From Sphingomonas sp. (lineage in GTDB: Bacteria > Pseudomonadota > Alphaproteobacteria > Sphingomonadales > Sphingomonadaceae), in assembly GCA_019247755.1 (NCBI GenBank), contig JAFBAM010000329.1, positions 1 to 7,153 of the forward strand: 7,153 bases of DNA, given 5' to 3'. The first letter of the stretch is position 1. Each line of letters starts with the position of its first letter. The notes beneath the pieces are model-generated. The model was not told the origin of the DNA, ran no database searches, and saw only the letters and a list, made by a program, of their open reading frames with translations. Below, piece by piece: positions 1 through 5,678 of this stretch. A program made the position numbers and the translations under genes.

Positions 1-788
1 GCGCGATCATGCATTTCGCTGGCTCGATCGTGGTGCCGGAATCGGTCGAGCAGCCGCTTAAATACTACGCGAACAACACGCTCGCGTCGCACAGCCTCCT
101 CAGCAGCGCAGTCGATGCAGGTGTGAAGCACATCCTCTTTTCATCGACGGCTGCCGTTTACGGAGAAGCCGAGAAAGTGCCCGTCGAGGAGGGAGATCGG
201 AAGCTGCCGATCAACCCGTACGGTGCCTCCAAGCTGATGACGGAGCGGATGCTCGAGGATGCGTCTGCGGCCCATCCCTTCAACTATGGCGCGCTCCGCT
301 ACTTCAACGTCGCGGGTGCAGATCCCAAGGGCCGCACTGGCCAAATGGGGAAGGGGTCAACGCACCTGATCAAGGTCGCGTGCGAGGCTGCGGTCGGCAA
401 GCGCGATCATGTCGCCGTCTTCGGGACGGACTATGACACGCCCGACGGAACCTGCGTGCGCGATTATATCCATGTCAGCGATCTCGCCGCTGCGCACGTC
501 GCCGCCCTCGAGTGGCTCGCCGAACATCCGGGCGAAAACCTGGTCATGAACTGCGGTTACGGCAGAGGCCTGTCGGTGCTGGAGGTGCTGGACGCGATCG
601 ACCGGCTGACGAACCGGCCGATCAAGCGCGTGATGGAAGGCCGGCGCGCAGGCGACCCGCCCGAACTCATCGCCGGCAATCAGCGGTTGCTCAGCACCCT
701 TTCCTGGCGCCCGGCGTATGCCGAGATCGATCAGATCGTGGGTGACGCGTTGGCATGGGAGCGTAAGCTCACCGAGGGCGCGGCCTAG
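1..788 (+). CDS. galE: UDP-glucose 4-epimerase, 5' end outside the window
   Basis: This enzyme interconverts UDP-glucose and UDP-galactose in the cytoplasm, using tightly bound NAD, and supplies galactose for the Leloir pathway and for surface polysaccharides. The reading frame is open to the window edge (codons GCG ATC precede the first visible ATG), so the gene starts upstream. Compared with the roughly 338 residues of E. coli GalE, about 75 N-terminal residues are missing, including the glycine-rich NAD-binding loop. Counting from the visible Met at position 9: an MHFAG segment at 1-5; the active-site serine region FSSTAAVYG at 44-52; the catalytic YxxxK as YGASK at 71-75; a substrate-binding LRYFNVAGA segment; and the family's C-terminal RRAGDPPE motif starting at residue 212. 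The ATG at position 9 is an internal methionine, not the start. Extended SDR family membership is certain. GalE rather than another sugar epimerase is very likely, because the RAGDP motif and overall pattern fit GalE. Confidence 0.93.
   Translation, partial: AIMHFAGSIVVPESVEQPLKYYANNTLASHSLLSSAVDAGVKHILFSSTAAVYGEAEKVPVEEGDRKLPINPYGASKLMTERMLEDASAAHPFNYGALRYFNVAGADPKGRTGQMGKGSTHLIKVACEAAVGKRDHVAVFGTDYDTPDGTCVRDYIHVSDLAAAHVAALEWLAEHPGENLVMNCGYGRGLSVLEVLDAIDRLTNRPIKRVMEGRRAGDPPELIAGNQRLLSTLSWRPAYAEIDQIVGDALAWERKLTEGAA
785..788. other. CTAG shared by the stop codons of two convergent genes
   Basis: The palindrome CTAG contains TAG on both strands. Bases 786-788 end galE on the plus strand, and bases 787-785 end the lipoprotein gene on the minus strand. 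The two coding regions overlap by four bases, so there is no room for a terminator between them. Confidence 0.9.
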
Positions 789-1186
789 GCTTTCTGAATC
801 CTCGCAGGATCTGCGTCGCTCACTAGGATGGCGATGTCGTCGCCGGCCTTCAGGTTGTAGAATTCGTCGTCGCGGCCGTCGAACTTCAGCTCCCCGGTGC
901 CTGGCTGACCGGTTTGCGGGACCATGTAGCTGACGTGGACGACGGCGGTTCCGTCAACGACCTTGTTCCGTTTTTCCCTGACCTTGTCCCACTCGGCGAT
1001 CGAGTTGCAGGAATCGGTGCGGGTCTCGTGATCGGTCGGCTTGAAATTCTCGTCATATTTGGTGGTGATGATCTGGCATTCGCGGTCGATGTAGACGACC
1101 GTCGCCTTGGTCTCTTTCGCATTGGGGGCGCAGGCCGAAAGCAAGCCGAACAGAACGACCGGCGATAGATACGACGGGCGGTTCAT
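785..1186 (-). CDS. Small predicted lipoprotein of unknown function
   Basis: Predicted lipoprotein of 133 residues. I do not recognise the family. I chose the ATG at 1186-1184 because a strong purine-rich ribosome binding site (AGGGGGAAGG) lies just upstream. It also puts a proper lipoprotein signal at the N terminus: a polar start, a hydrophobic stretch at residues 6-16, and the lipobox LSAC with Cys19 as the lipidated residue. An in-frame start 14 codons upstream (1228) exists but would bury the signal sequence. The mature part is hydrophilic and mixed-charge, with two further cysteines (in RECQ and DSCN) that could form a disulfide in the periplasm. No catalytic motif is visible. The gene is convergent with galE, sharing the CTAG stop, and divergent from the aspartic protease gene. 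An envelope location is well supported; the role is unknown. Confidence 0.8.
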   Translation of the reverse strand: MNRPSYLSPVVLFGLLSACAPNAKETKATVVYIDRECQIITTKYDENFKPTDHETRTDSCNSIAEWDKVREKRNKVVDGTAVVHVSYMVPQTGQPGTGELKFDGRDDEFYNLKAGDDIAILVSDADPARIQKA

Positions 1187-1246
1187 ACCTTCCCCCTGCG
1201 CAAAACCTCGGTCGATGTAGCGGATCAAGGTTACGGGACCGTCAAC

Positions 1247-1285
1247 GCCGTCGGTTAGACGGAATGTTTACCGGCCGTTGGTTAG
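1247..1285. repeat. Near-identical 12-bp direct repeat in a divergent promoter region
   Basis: GCCGTCGGTTAG at 1247-1258 and GCCGTTGGTTAG at 1274-1285 match at 11 of 12 positions and are offset by 27 bp. They lie in the 109-bp gap between the lipoprotein gene (-) and the protease gene (+). The second copy runs into the AGGG that probably serves as the protease's ribosome binding site. Paired operator half-sites are possible, but chance duplication is not excluded. I found no convincing sigma-70 promoter in either direction in this gap. Confidence 0.35.
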
Positions 1286-1295
1286 GGTGCGTTCC

Positions 1296-1832
1296 ATGTT
1301 GCGCACCTTTTTCACCATCGTCATCGGCCTCGCGATCGTCAGCGCCATGCTGGGGCGGACGCATTCGTCAGCCTCTCACAAGCCTGACGCCGCGCAAAAG
1401 GCCTTTGACGACGAATCGGAGCGCGTGGCCGAGCTCAAGGCGCAAAACGAGCCGCAGTTCACCAACCAGGACGGCGCAATCGAGCTTCAGCGCCAGCGCG
1501 ACGGGCATTTCTATGCCGACGTCAGGATCAACGGAAACTTCGTGCACATGCTGGTCGACACCGGCGCCACGGACATCGCTTTGTCTCGCGACGATGCGCG
1601 GACCGCGGGGCTGGCGACATCAATCGGCATGCCCGACGTTGTCGGCGAAGGTGCCGACGGCGCGGTCCATGGCGAATACGCGAAGCTCGATCGCGTGGAG
1701 CTTGGGCCGCTCACGGCCGAGGGCCTTGACGCGGTCGTCCTCAATGGCGGCCAGACGTCGCTGCTCGGCCAGAGCTTCCTCAGCAAATTCTCGAGCGTCG
1801 AGATCCACGGCGACACCATGATTCTTCGCTGA
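1296..1832 (+). CDS. Membrane-anchored retropepsin-like aspartic protease (clan AA)
   Basis: This 178-residue protein looks like a single-domain aspartic protease of the bacterial clan AA group (TIGR02281-like). These enzymes are usually anchored by one N-terminal helix with the protease domain in the periplasm. Visible features are a hydrophobic segment at residues 4-20, a charged linker rich in Glu, Lys and Gln at about 30-55, and the catalytic VDTGAT motif with Asp88-Thr89-Gly90. Near the C terminus is the family's second conserved block, LLGQSFLSKF, from residue 156. Only one DTG is present, so an active enzyme should be a homodimer, as in retropepsins. I chose the ATG at 1296 because TTAGGG lies eight bases upstream; TTG 1278 and GTG 1287 are also in frame. 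The gene is convergent with the channel-like gene, five bases apart. The Caulobacter developmental protease PerP is, as I recall, of this general type, but the substrate here cannot be inferred. Confidence 0.85.
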   Translation: MLRTFFTIVIGLAIVSAMLGRTHSSASHKPDAAQKAFDDESERVAELKAQNEPQFTNQDGAIELQRQRDGHFYADVRINGNFVHMLVDTGATDIALSRDDARTAGLATSIGMPDVVGEGADGAVHGEYAKLDRVELGPLTAEGLDAVVLNGGQTSLLGQSFLSKFSSVEIHGDTMILR

Positions 1833-1842
1833 GGCGGTCAGC
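1828..1842. repeat. Small inverted repeat spanning two convergent stop codons
   Basis: GCTGA-GGCGG-TCAGC is a perfect 5-bp inverted repeat with a 5-nt loop. Its left arm contains the protease stop TGA (1830-1832), and its right arm contains the reverse complement of the channel gene's stop (1838-1840). It is the only dyad between the two genes and lacks a T-tract, so it is at best a weak bidirectional termination signal. Confidence 0.3.
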
Positions 1843-2860
1843 CCTGGCGTACAAGGACCGCAGCAGGTTTACCCAGTCGCTCGGCGATGGCCTGGACGTA
1901 AGCCTGATACTCTGCGCGCTGAGTATTCATTGCCGCGAAACTTGGATTGCGCCTGAGCTGGTAGCCGCTCGTTTCGAGCCGGTTGGCCAATTGCTTTAAT
2001 TCGCTCTCGCTCGTCTCTGCGGTCTTTGGATCGACACCGGCCAGGCGCGCGAGGTCCCGGCTCATGCGGATGCCCTCGTCGCGGAGGAGGACCGAGGCGC
2101 CGAACAGGCTTTCGTCATCGATCAAATGCTCGGCGATCAGCGCGAGGTCGAGAACGGCGCCGAGCGCGGCAGGCCAGCCCGCACCGATACCTATCGACTG
2201 GAAGTAGATGAGCGTCGGGTGCGCGCTGTGGCTCTGCCGCGTGGTCGCTACCCAGTTCCGACTCTCCACCAAGACTTCCCTGATCCTGTCGGCGTTTTTC
2301 AGCGAAGCAAGCCGCTCCAGCAATGTTAGAGCCGAGGGTGGATCCCCCGCCGAGGTGTTGAGCTTGATGATGCCGGTATCCCGCTGTGCGATGCTGCTTT
2401 GCACCTGCAACAGGTAAGTGACCGCCATGGTCATGACGGCCAGGCCGCAGAAGCCCGCGCCGAGCAGGATCCAACGTCCGATGCCAAGCACAGTCTCTGC
2501 CTTGCCAGGGCCGACAGTCGTCATGGCGCTACCAGCCGTATAGATTGCCTCCGGCAGGCCTTCGAGGCGGGGTTGGAACGATGCGCGCGCTGCATAGGCC
2601 ATCAGCCCGAACGCCAACGCCAACAGCGCGAGCCAGATCACGAACGATCCGAGCAGGACTACGGGTGCGAAGCTCCCCGAGATGCCGTGATGACGGCCGC
2701 GCACGGCCTTCCACAGGGGCAGCAGTAGCGATCCCAGCCGCTGGGCCACCCGCAATGATGCTCGGCTGCCGCCCGGAATCACTACCGTGTCGAAGACGTC
2801 GCGCAGCGTCATGGTCGCTAGTACGATACCCGCGAGGGCGAGCAGGACGTTGGCTGCCAT
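1838..2860 (-). CDS. Potassium-channel-like membrane protein with a non-canonical TVGPG filter
   Basis: This 340-residue protein has the layout of a two-helix pore channel. Residues 3-19 are hydrophobic, 66-91 form a long transmembrane helix, and 104-119 look like a re-entrant pore loop ending in TTVGPG. Residues 124-153 form a second long helix. The signature matches the potassium-channel filter TVGYG except that Tyr is replaced by Pro118, and the usual following Asp is Lys120. The remaining 185 or so residues are soluble and mostly helical, with no glycine-rich RCK nucleotide-binding fold that I can see. If it conducts ions, it would do so across the inner membrane. Selectivity cannot be assumed to be for potassium. 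The start is the ATG at 2860; no strong ribosome binding site precedes it, but it places the first hydrophobic segment right at the N terminus. The gene is divergent from rpmJ and convergent with the protease gene. Confidence 0.72.
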   Translation of the reverse strand: MAANVLLALAGIVLATMTLRDVFDTVVIPGGSRASLRVAQRLGSLLLPLWKAVRGRHHGISGSFAPVVLLGSFVIWLALLALAFGLMAYAARASFQPRLEGLPEAIYTAGSAMTTVGPGKAETVLGIGRWILLGAGFCGLAVMTMAVTYLLQVQSSIAQRDTGIIKLNTSAGDPPSALTLLERLASLKNADRIREVLVESRNWVATTRQSHSAHPTLIYFQSIGIGAGWPAALGAVLDLALIAEHLIDDESLFGASVLLRDEGIRMSRDLARLAGVDPKTAETSESELKQLANRLETSGYQLRRNPSFAAMNTQRAEYQAYVQAIAERLGKPAAVLVRQG

Positions 2861-2922
2861 GGCGGCAGTAACGGCGCGAACGCAAAGTCGGGTGCAAAGA
2901 CACCGATTCCAAACGGGCGCAG

Positions 2923-2951
2923 CTTGACTTGGCCAACGGCCGTCTCTAGGG
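2923..2951 (+). promoter_or_regulatory. Predicted housekeeping promoter for rpmJ
   Basis: CTTGAC at 2923-2928 is followed after exactly 17 bases by CTAGGG at 2946-2951. This matches the alphaproteobacterial CTTGAC-N17-CTA pattern typical of strongly expressed genes. Transcription would start near 2958, giving a leader of about 60 nt before rpmJ. The spacer carries the palindrome TTGGCCAA (2929-2936). The rest of the 157-bp gap shows no clear promoter for the leftward channel gene. Confidence 0.6.
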
Positions 2952-3017
2952 GAGCCGCCGGTCTTTACGACCTATCCAACAACGTGATTTAGAAGAGAAC
3001 GAGGCAGGCGCCCGGCC

Positions 3018-3143
3018 ATGAAGATTCGCAACTCATTGAAGTCGCTCAAAGCGCGCCACCGGGACTGCCGCGTCATCCGTCGCCGCGGCCGGACCTACGT
3101 CATCAACAAGACGAACCGCCGGTTCAAGGCTCGTCAGGGCTAA
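3018..3143 (+). CDS. rpmJ: 50S ribosomal protein L36 (bL36), cysteine-poor form
   Basis: The 41-codon frame begins MKIRNSLKSLKARHRDCRV and ends RRFKARQG. This is the long form of bL36, a small basic protein of the large ribosomal subunit. The zinc-binding form is about 38 residues long, with a zinc ribbon of three Cys and one His. This version has only Cys17 and cannot build that site, so it is a C-minus paralogue whose function does not depend on zinc. More than a third of its residues are Arg or Lys. The start is an ATG with AGG nine bases upstream in a GAGGCAGG stretch. A good promoter lies about 67-95 bp upstream. The gene stands outside any ribosomal-protein cluster and is followed on the same strand by an ABC transporter gene 26 bp downstream. 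It is short enough to be dropped by length cutoffs. Confidence 0.95.
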   Translation: MKIRNSLKSLKARHRDCRVIRRRGRTYVINKTNRRFKARQG

Positions 3144-3152
3144 CCCCGACGA

Positions 3153-3179
3153 CCCGGCCCGCGCCTGAATTGAGCCGGG
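3153..3179 (+). other. Possible RNA hairpin between rpmJ and the ABC transporter gene
   Basis: CCCGGC at 3153-3158 and GCCGGG at 3174-3179 can pair as a 6-bp all-GC stem with a 15-nt loop. The loop contains the TTG (3170-3172) proposed as the transporter start. There is no T-tract after it, so it is not a standard intrinsic terminator. It could attenuate transcription, hide the start codon, or be a chance dyad in GC-rich DNA. Confidence 0.35.
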
Positions 3180-4879
3180 CACAGCCGAGCGGCCTCGCCG
3201 CCCTCCTTTCCGATTATCGGGCCTTCGCGGGCGGCCGGCTTTGGCTGGCGGCCGCGCTGATTATCTTCGGCGCGCTCGCCGAGGGTTTCGGCCTGCTTAC
3301 GATCGTGCCGCTCCTGTCGATCGCCAGCGGTAACGGCGATCCCCGGCTTCTACGCCTCGCGCCATGGGCAAGCAGCTGGAACCTGGACCAACGGTTCCTG
3401 ATCGTCCTTGCGCTGTTCGTCACGGCGATGAGCTTGCGGTCCGTCCTTTTGTTCGCGCGCGACGTGCTGCTGTCGCGGCTGTCGGCCGATTATGAGGCGA
3501 GCCTCAGGCTCCGGGCAGCCGCGACGCTGGCGGGTCGAGGCTGGCCCTTCGTCAGCCGGATCGGCCAGGGTGGCATGCAATCACTACTGTTGAGCGACGT
3601 TCCGCGCGCGAGCGAAGCCATCCGCTACGTGCAGAACATGGCGGCTGGCGGAGCGATGCTGGCGGTGGCCGTTGGGATTACCATCCTCCTGTCGGCCAAG
3701 CTCACCCTGGTGGCTTTGGCGTTCCTCGCGGCGGCGGCGTTGTTGTCGCTCCGAACCGCGCGGCGTGGGGCCAAGAGCGGCTTCGCGATCAGCGAAGCGA
3801 TGGATGCCGCCGCGGGGTCGGGCCATCGCCTTCATGCTGGGTTGAAGGCTGCCCTCGCGCAGGGAACAGTCGGGGCATTCCTCGACGAATATCGGTCGAG
3901 CCTCCAGCGGACAGCTGCAGAATCGTCTGGCTTCGTTCGGCAATATTCGAGCGCGCGCTACTGGTCCGCTGCCGGCATGGCGATCGCAGCGGCGGTGCTG
4001 CTGCTGGTGGGCGTCCGTGTCCTGGCCTTACCGTTCCCGATACTGGTCACGAGCCTCGTCCTGTTCGCCCGAATGAGCGCGCCGGCGCAATTACTGCAGA
4101 GCAGCTGGGTCCTGGCCGCCTCTTGTGCGCCAGCATTCGCGGCGATTGAGCGTCGGCTCGGCACGTTGCAGCCGACCCATCCGGCCTCCGTATCAGCGGC
4201 GCCCCTCCAATGGCGCCGGCTCGAGATCGAAGACGTCACATTCGAGCATCAACCGGAGCGCGGCCTTCGGGGTTTATCGCTGACGCTGGGAAATGGAGAA
4301 TGGATAGGGATTCGCGGTGCATCGGGCGCCGGCAAGACTACGCTCCTCGATCTCGTCGTGGGCTTGCTGAGCCCGCAGGAGGGCGAGCTCACTGTGGACG
4401 GCCGCCCTATCGCGGAAGTGATCGACCGATGGCAGGCCGCAGTCGCCTACGCCGGCCAGGAAGGCGTCGTGTTCAGCGACAGCGTTCGCGGAAACCTGCT
4501 GGCAGAGGGGGCCGACGCCTCGGACGATGAATTGTGGGATGCACTTGGCAGCGTGGGCCTGGCCGACCGGGTTCGTGCATTTCCCGACGGGCTGGAGCAG
4601 GATGTCGGGGACCGCGGGAGCCACTTGTCGGGTGGCGAGCGGCAGCGTCTGGTGCTCGCACGGGCGTTGCTCAGGAAGCCCAGCCTGCTCATCCTTGATG
4701 AGGCGACGGCGGCGCTTGACGCCGAGGGCGAAGCATCGCTGCTGGACCGGCTTCGGGCGCTGCATCCGCGACCGGCAGCATTGGTGGTCGCCCACCGCGA
4801 ATCGACCTTGAGCCATTGTGATTCGGTGATTTCGACACAACATGGGAAGGTCAGCGCCGCCCAGTCGTCGTTTTCGTGA
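3170..4879 (+). CDS. ABC exporter half-transporter (fused permease and ATPase), substrate unknown
   Basis: The protein is 569 residues, a normal length for a type IV (B-family) half-exporter that works as a dimer in the inner membrane. The membrane part (about 1-310) has hydrophobic segments near 24-51, 75-97, 156-174, 177-193, 263-283 and 287-305. The ATPase part (about 350-569) is complete: Walker A GASGAGKTT at 383-391, Q-loop Gln430 in YAGQ, signature LSGGERQR at 486-493, Walker B LLILDE with Asp510 and Glu511, D-loop ATAALD, and H-loop His542. It should therefore hydrolyse ATP. There is no N-terminal peptidase domain, and no neighbouring gene reveals the cargo. The start is TTG, because the frame contains no ATG or GTG from the upstream stop at 2990 until well into the first membrane segment. 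No clear ribosome binding site is present. The gene probably shares the rpmJ transcript. Confidence 0.9.
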   Translation: MSRAQPSGLAALLSDYRAFAGGRLWLAAALIIFGALAEGFGLLTIVPLLSIASGNGDPRLLRLAPWASSWNLDQRFLIVLALFVTAMSLRSVLLFARDVLLSRLSADYEASLRLRAAATLAGRGWPFVSRIGQGGMQSLLLSDVPRASEAIRYVQNMAAGGAMLAVAVGITILLSAKLTLVALAFLAAAALLSLRTARRGAKSGFAISEAMDAAAGSGHRLHAGLKAALAQGTVGAFLDEYRSSLQRTAAESSGFVRQYSSARYWSAAGMAIAAAVLLLVGVRVLALPFPILVTSLVLFARMSAPAQLLQSSWVLAASCAPAFAAIERRLGTLQPTHPASVSAAPLQWRRLEIEDVTFEHQPERGLRGLSLTLGNGEWIGIRGASGAGKTTLLDLVVGLLSPQEGELTVDGRPIAEVIDRWQAAVAYAGQEGVVFSDSVRGNLLAEGADASDDELWDALGSVGLADRVRAFPDGLEQDVGDRGSHLSGGERQRLVLARALLRKPSLLILDEATAALDAEGEASLLDRLRALHPRPAALVVAHRESTLSHCDSVISTQHGKVSAAQSSFS

Positions 4880-4887
4880 GCGAAACG
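4869..4887 (+). terminator. Weak hairpin at the end of the ABC transporter gene
   Basis: CG-T-TTTCG, loop TGAG, then CGAAACG pairs as a 7-bp stem with one bulged T (4871). The gene's stop codon TGA (4877-4879) lies in the tetraloop. There is only a short, interrupted T run afterwards (GAGTTTC), so termination here is possible but poorly supported. An overlapping dyad, GAAAC-GA-GTTTC at 4882-4893, could compete with it. Confidence 0.3.
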
Positions 4888-4943
4888 AGTTTCACCCAGG
4901 GTTCACCTGTGTTGTGCCAAGGGGCGGGCAGAGGAGTCGAGTT

Positions 4944-5240
4944 ATGAAGCTGACTGGCAAGAGGGCGATCCTGATCGGCGCGGTTGCGCTCGGCGCAGCC
5001 GCCGGCTTCGCGACTGCCGCCTACGCCCAAGCACAAGGCCAGGACCAGCAAACTCCGAAAGGCTGGAGCTACGAGATCAAGGACGGCAAGCGCGTGCCCA
5101 AGGGCAACCGCGTGACCAACGCCGATGGCAGCTGGCGGGAAGAAGTCCGCCAGGGCAATTGCGTCACCATCAAGGAGCGCTCGGCGTCCGGTGAGTATAA
5201 GGAAACTCGCCAGTGCAACCCCGGCAACAATCCGGGCTAA
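4944..5240 (+). CDS. Small secreted protein of unknown function with two cysteines
   Basis: This 98-residue protein has a textbook Sec signal peptide: basic residues K2, K6 and R7, a hydrophobic core at 8-24, and a likely cleavage after AYA at residue 28. The mature form is therefore about 70 residues. It is hydrophilic, rich in Gly, Lys, Arg and Asn, and has just two cysteines (73 and 91) that could form one disulfide in the periplasm or outside. I recognise no family. The ATG is chosen because GAGGAG sits seven bases upstream. In-frame codons reach back to 4842, but using them would overlap the transporter gene and hide the signal peptide. The 64-bp gap upstream holds no promoter I can defend, so it may be read through from the transporter gene or have its own weak promoter. 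It converges on the next lipoprotein gene with three bases between stop codons. Confidence 0.8.
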   Translation: MKLTGKRAILIGAVALGAAAGFATAAYAQAQGQDQQTPKGWSYEIKDGKRVPKGNRVTNADGSWREEVRQGNCVTIKERSASGEYKETRQCNPGNNPG

Positions 5241-5243
5241 GCC

Positions 5244-5666
5244 TTATTTGAAGTTCGTGAAGCTGCCCTTCGGGCGCTGCTTGATCACGCATTCCGGCAG
5301 CTTTTGATCCGCACTGAGCTGGGCGTTGCCGGTCTTGATGTCGGCGCAGTCGCGGACCTGCGCGCTGCCGTCCGGCCCCGCGAAGATCGCCCAGTCGCGC
5401 GGCGTTCCTTTGTCATAGACGCAGTGAGCCGCCCACATGTCGAGGTTCTTCCATTCGCCGACAAAGCCCGCGTCGGTGACCCGCTTGCAGGTGTAACCGG
5501 CGTCATAGATTGCGTGCTTCAGCCCGATCGCGAGGTTGAAGGCGTCGAGCTTGTGAAGCTGCTGCTGCTCGGTCGACGTGACCTTGATCTTGGTCTGGTT
5601 GGCCGGGGGCTTGTTGTCGCCGCAGCCGGACAAGACGAGCAGTGTCAGGACTAAAAAGCGGCGCAT
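5244..5666 (-). CDS. Cysteine-rich predicted lipoprotein, translated downstream of purT
   Basis: Predicted lipoprotein of 140 residues (141 if the preceding ATG at 5669 is used). The N terminus is MRRFLVLTLLVLSGCGD with a clear LSGC lipobox; the mature protein would start at the lipidated Cys. The body has four more cysteines (Cys61, Cys83, Cys108 and Cys127 in the 141-residue numbering), enough for two disulfides, plus tryptophan-rich segments EWKNLDMWAAHC and RDWAIF. I know no function for it. Two adjacent ATG codons are possible starts. The Shine-Dalgarno AAGGAG (5678-5673) lies three bases from the first and six from the second, so I prefer the second. The gene follows purT by 11 bases, and its ribosome binding site begins on the last base of the purT stop codon. 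This suggests co-transcription and coupled translation, without implying a role in purine synthesis. Confidence 0.82.
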   Translation of the reverse strand: MRRFLVLTLLVLSGCGDNKPPANQTKIKVTSTEQQQLHKLDAFNLAIGLKHAIYDAGYTCKRVTDAGFVGEWKNLDMWAAHCVYDKGTPRDWAIFAGPDGSAQVRDCADIKTGNAQLSADQKLPECVIKQRPKGSFTNFK

Positions 5667-5672
5667 CATCCT

Positions 5673-5678
5673 CTCCTT
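5673..5678 (-). promoter_or_regulatory. Ribosome binding site abutting the purT stop codon
   Basis: On the minus strand the sequence reads TGAAGGAGAGGATGATG: the purT stop TGA, the Shine-Dalgarno AAGGAG sharing its A, then two ATG codons. Spacing is three bases to the first ATG and six to the second, favouring the second. The arrangement fits re-initiation by ribosomes finishing purT. Confidence 0.7.

Noticed and set aside
1187..1228. An upstream start for the first lipoprotein (147 residues)
   Set aside because: The internal ATG at 1186 has a strong Shine-Dalgarno and puts the lipobox at residue 19; the longer form would displace the signal sequence inward.
1264..1821. A 185-codon open frame overlapping nearly the whole protease gene in another frame
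   Set aside because: Its product is a Ser/Arg/Pro/Ala-rich low-complexity chain typical of the off-frame reading of GC-rich genes, while the overlapping frame has clear protease motifs.
4274..4843. A 189-codon minus-strand frame opposite the ABC ATPase domain
   Set aside because: It is antisense to intact Walker A, signature and Walker B codons, shows no domain or signal, and its composition fits a shadow of the plus-strand gene.
3170..4879. Reading the ABC exporter as part of a peptide natural-product cluster
   Set aside because: No precursor peptide, maturation enzyme or peptidase domain is visible in the window; B-family half-exporters have many possible cargos.
4842..4943. An upstream extension of the 98-residue secreted protein by 34 codons
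   Set aside because: It would overlap the transporter gene and bury a textbook signal peptide; the ATG at 4944 has GAGGAG at good spacing.
5260..5282. Imperfect hairpin AAGC-GCCC-TTC-GGGC-GCTT just after the 98-residue gene, considered as its terminator
   Set aside because: It has an asymmetric internal loop, no following T-tract, and lies inside the C-terminal codons of the opposite lipoprotein, so coding constraint explains it well enough.
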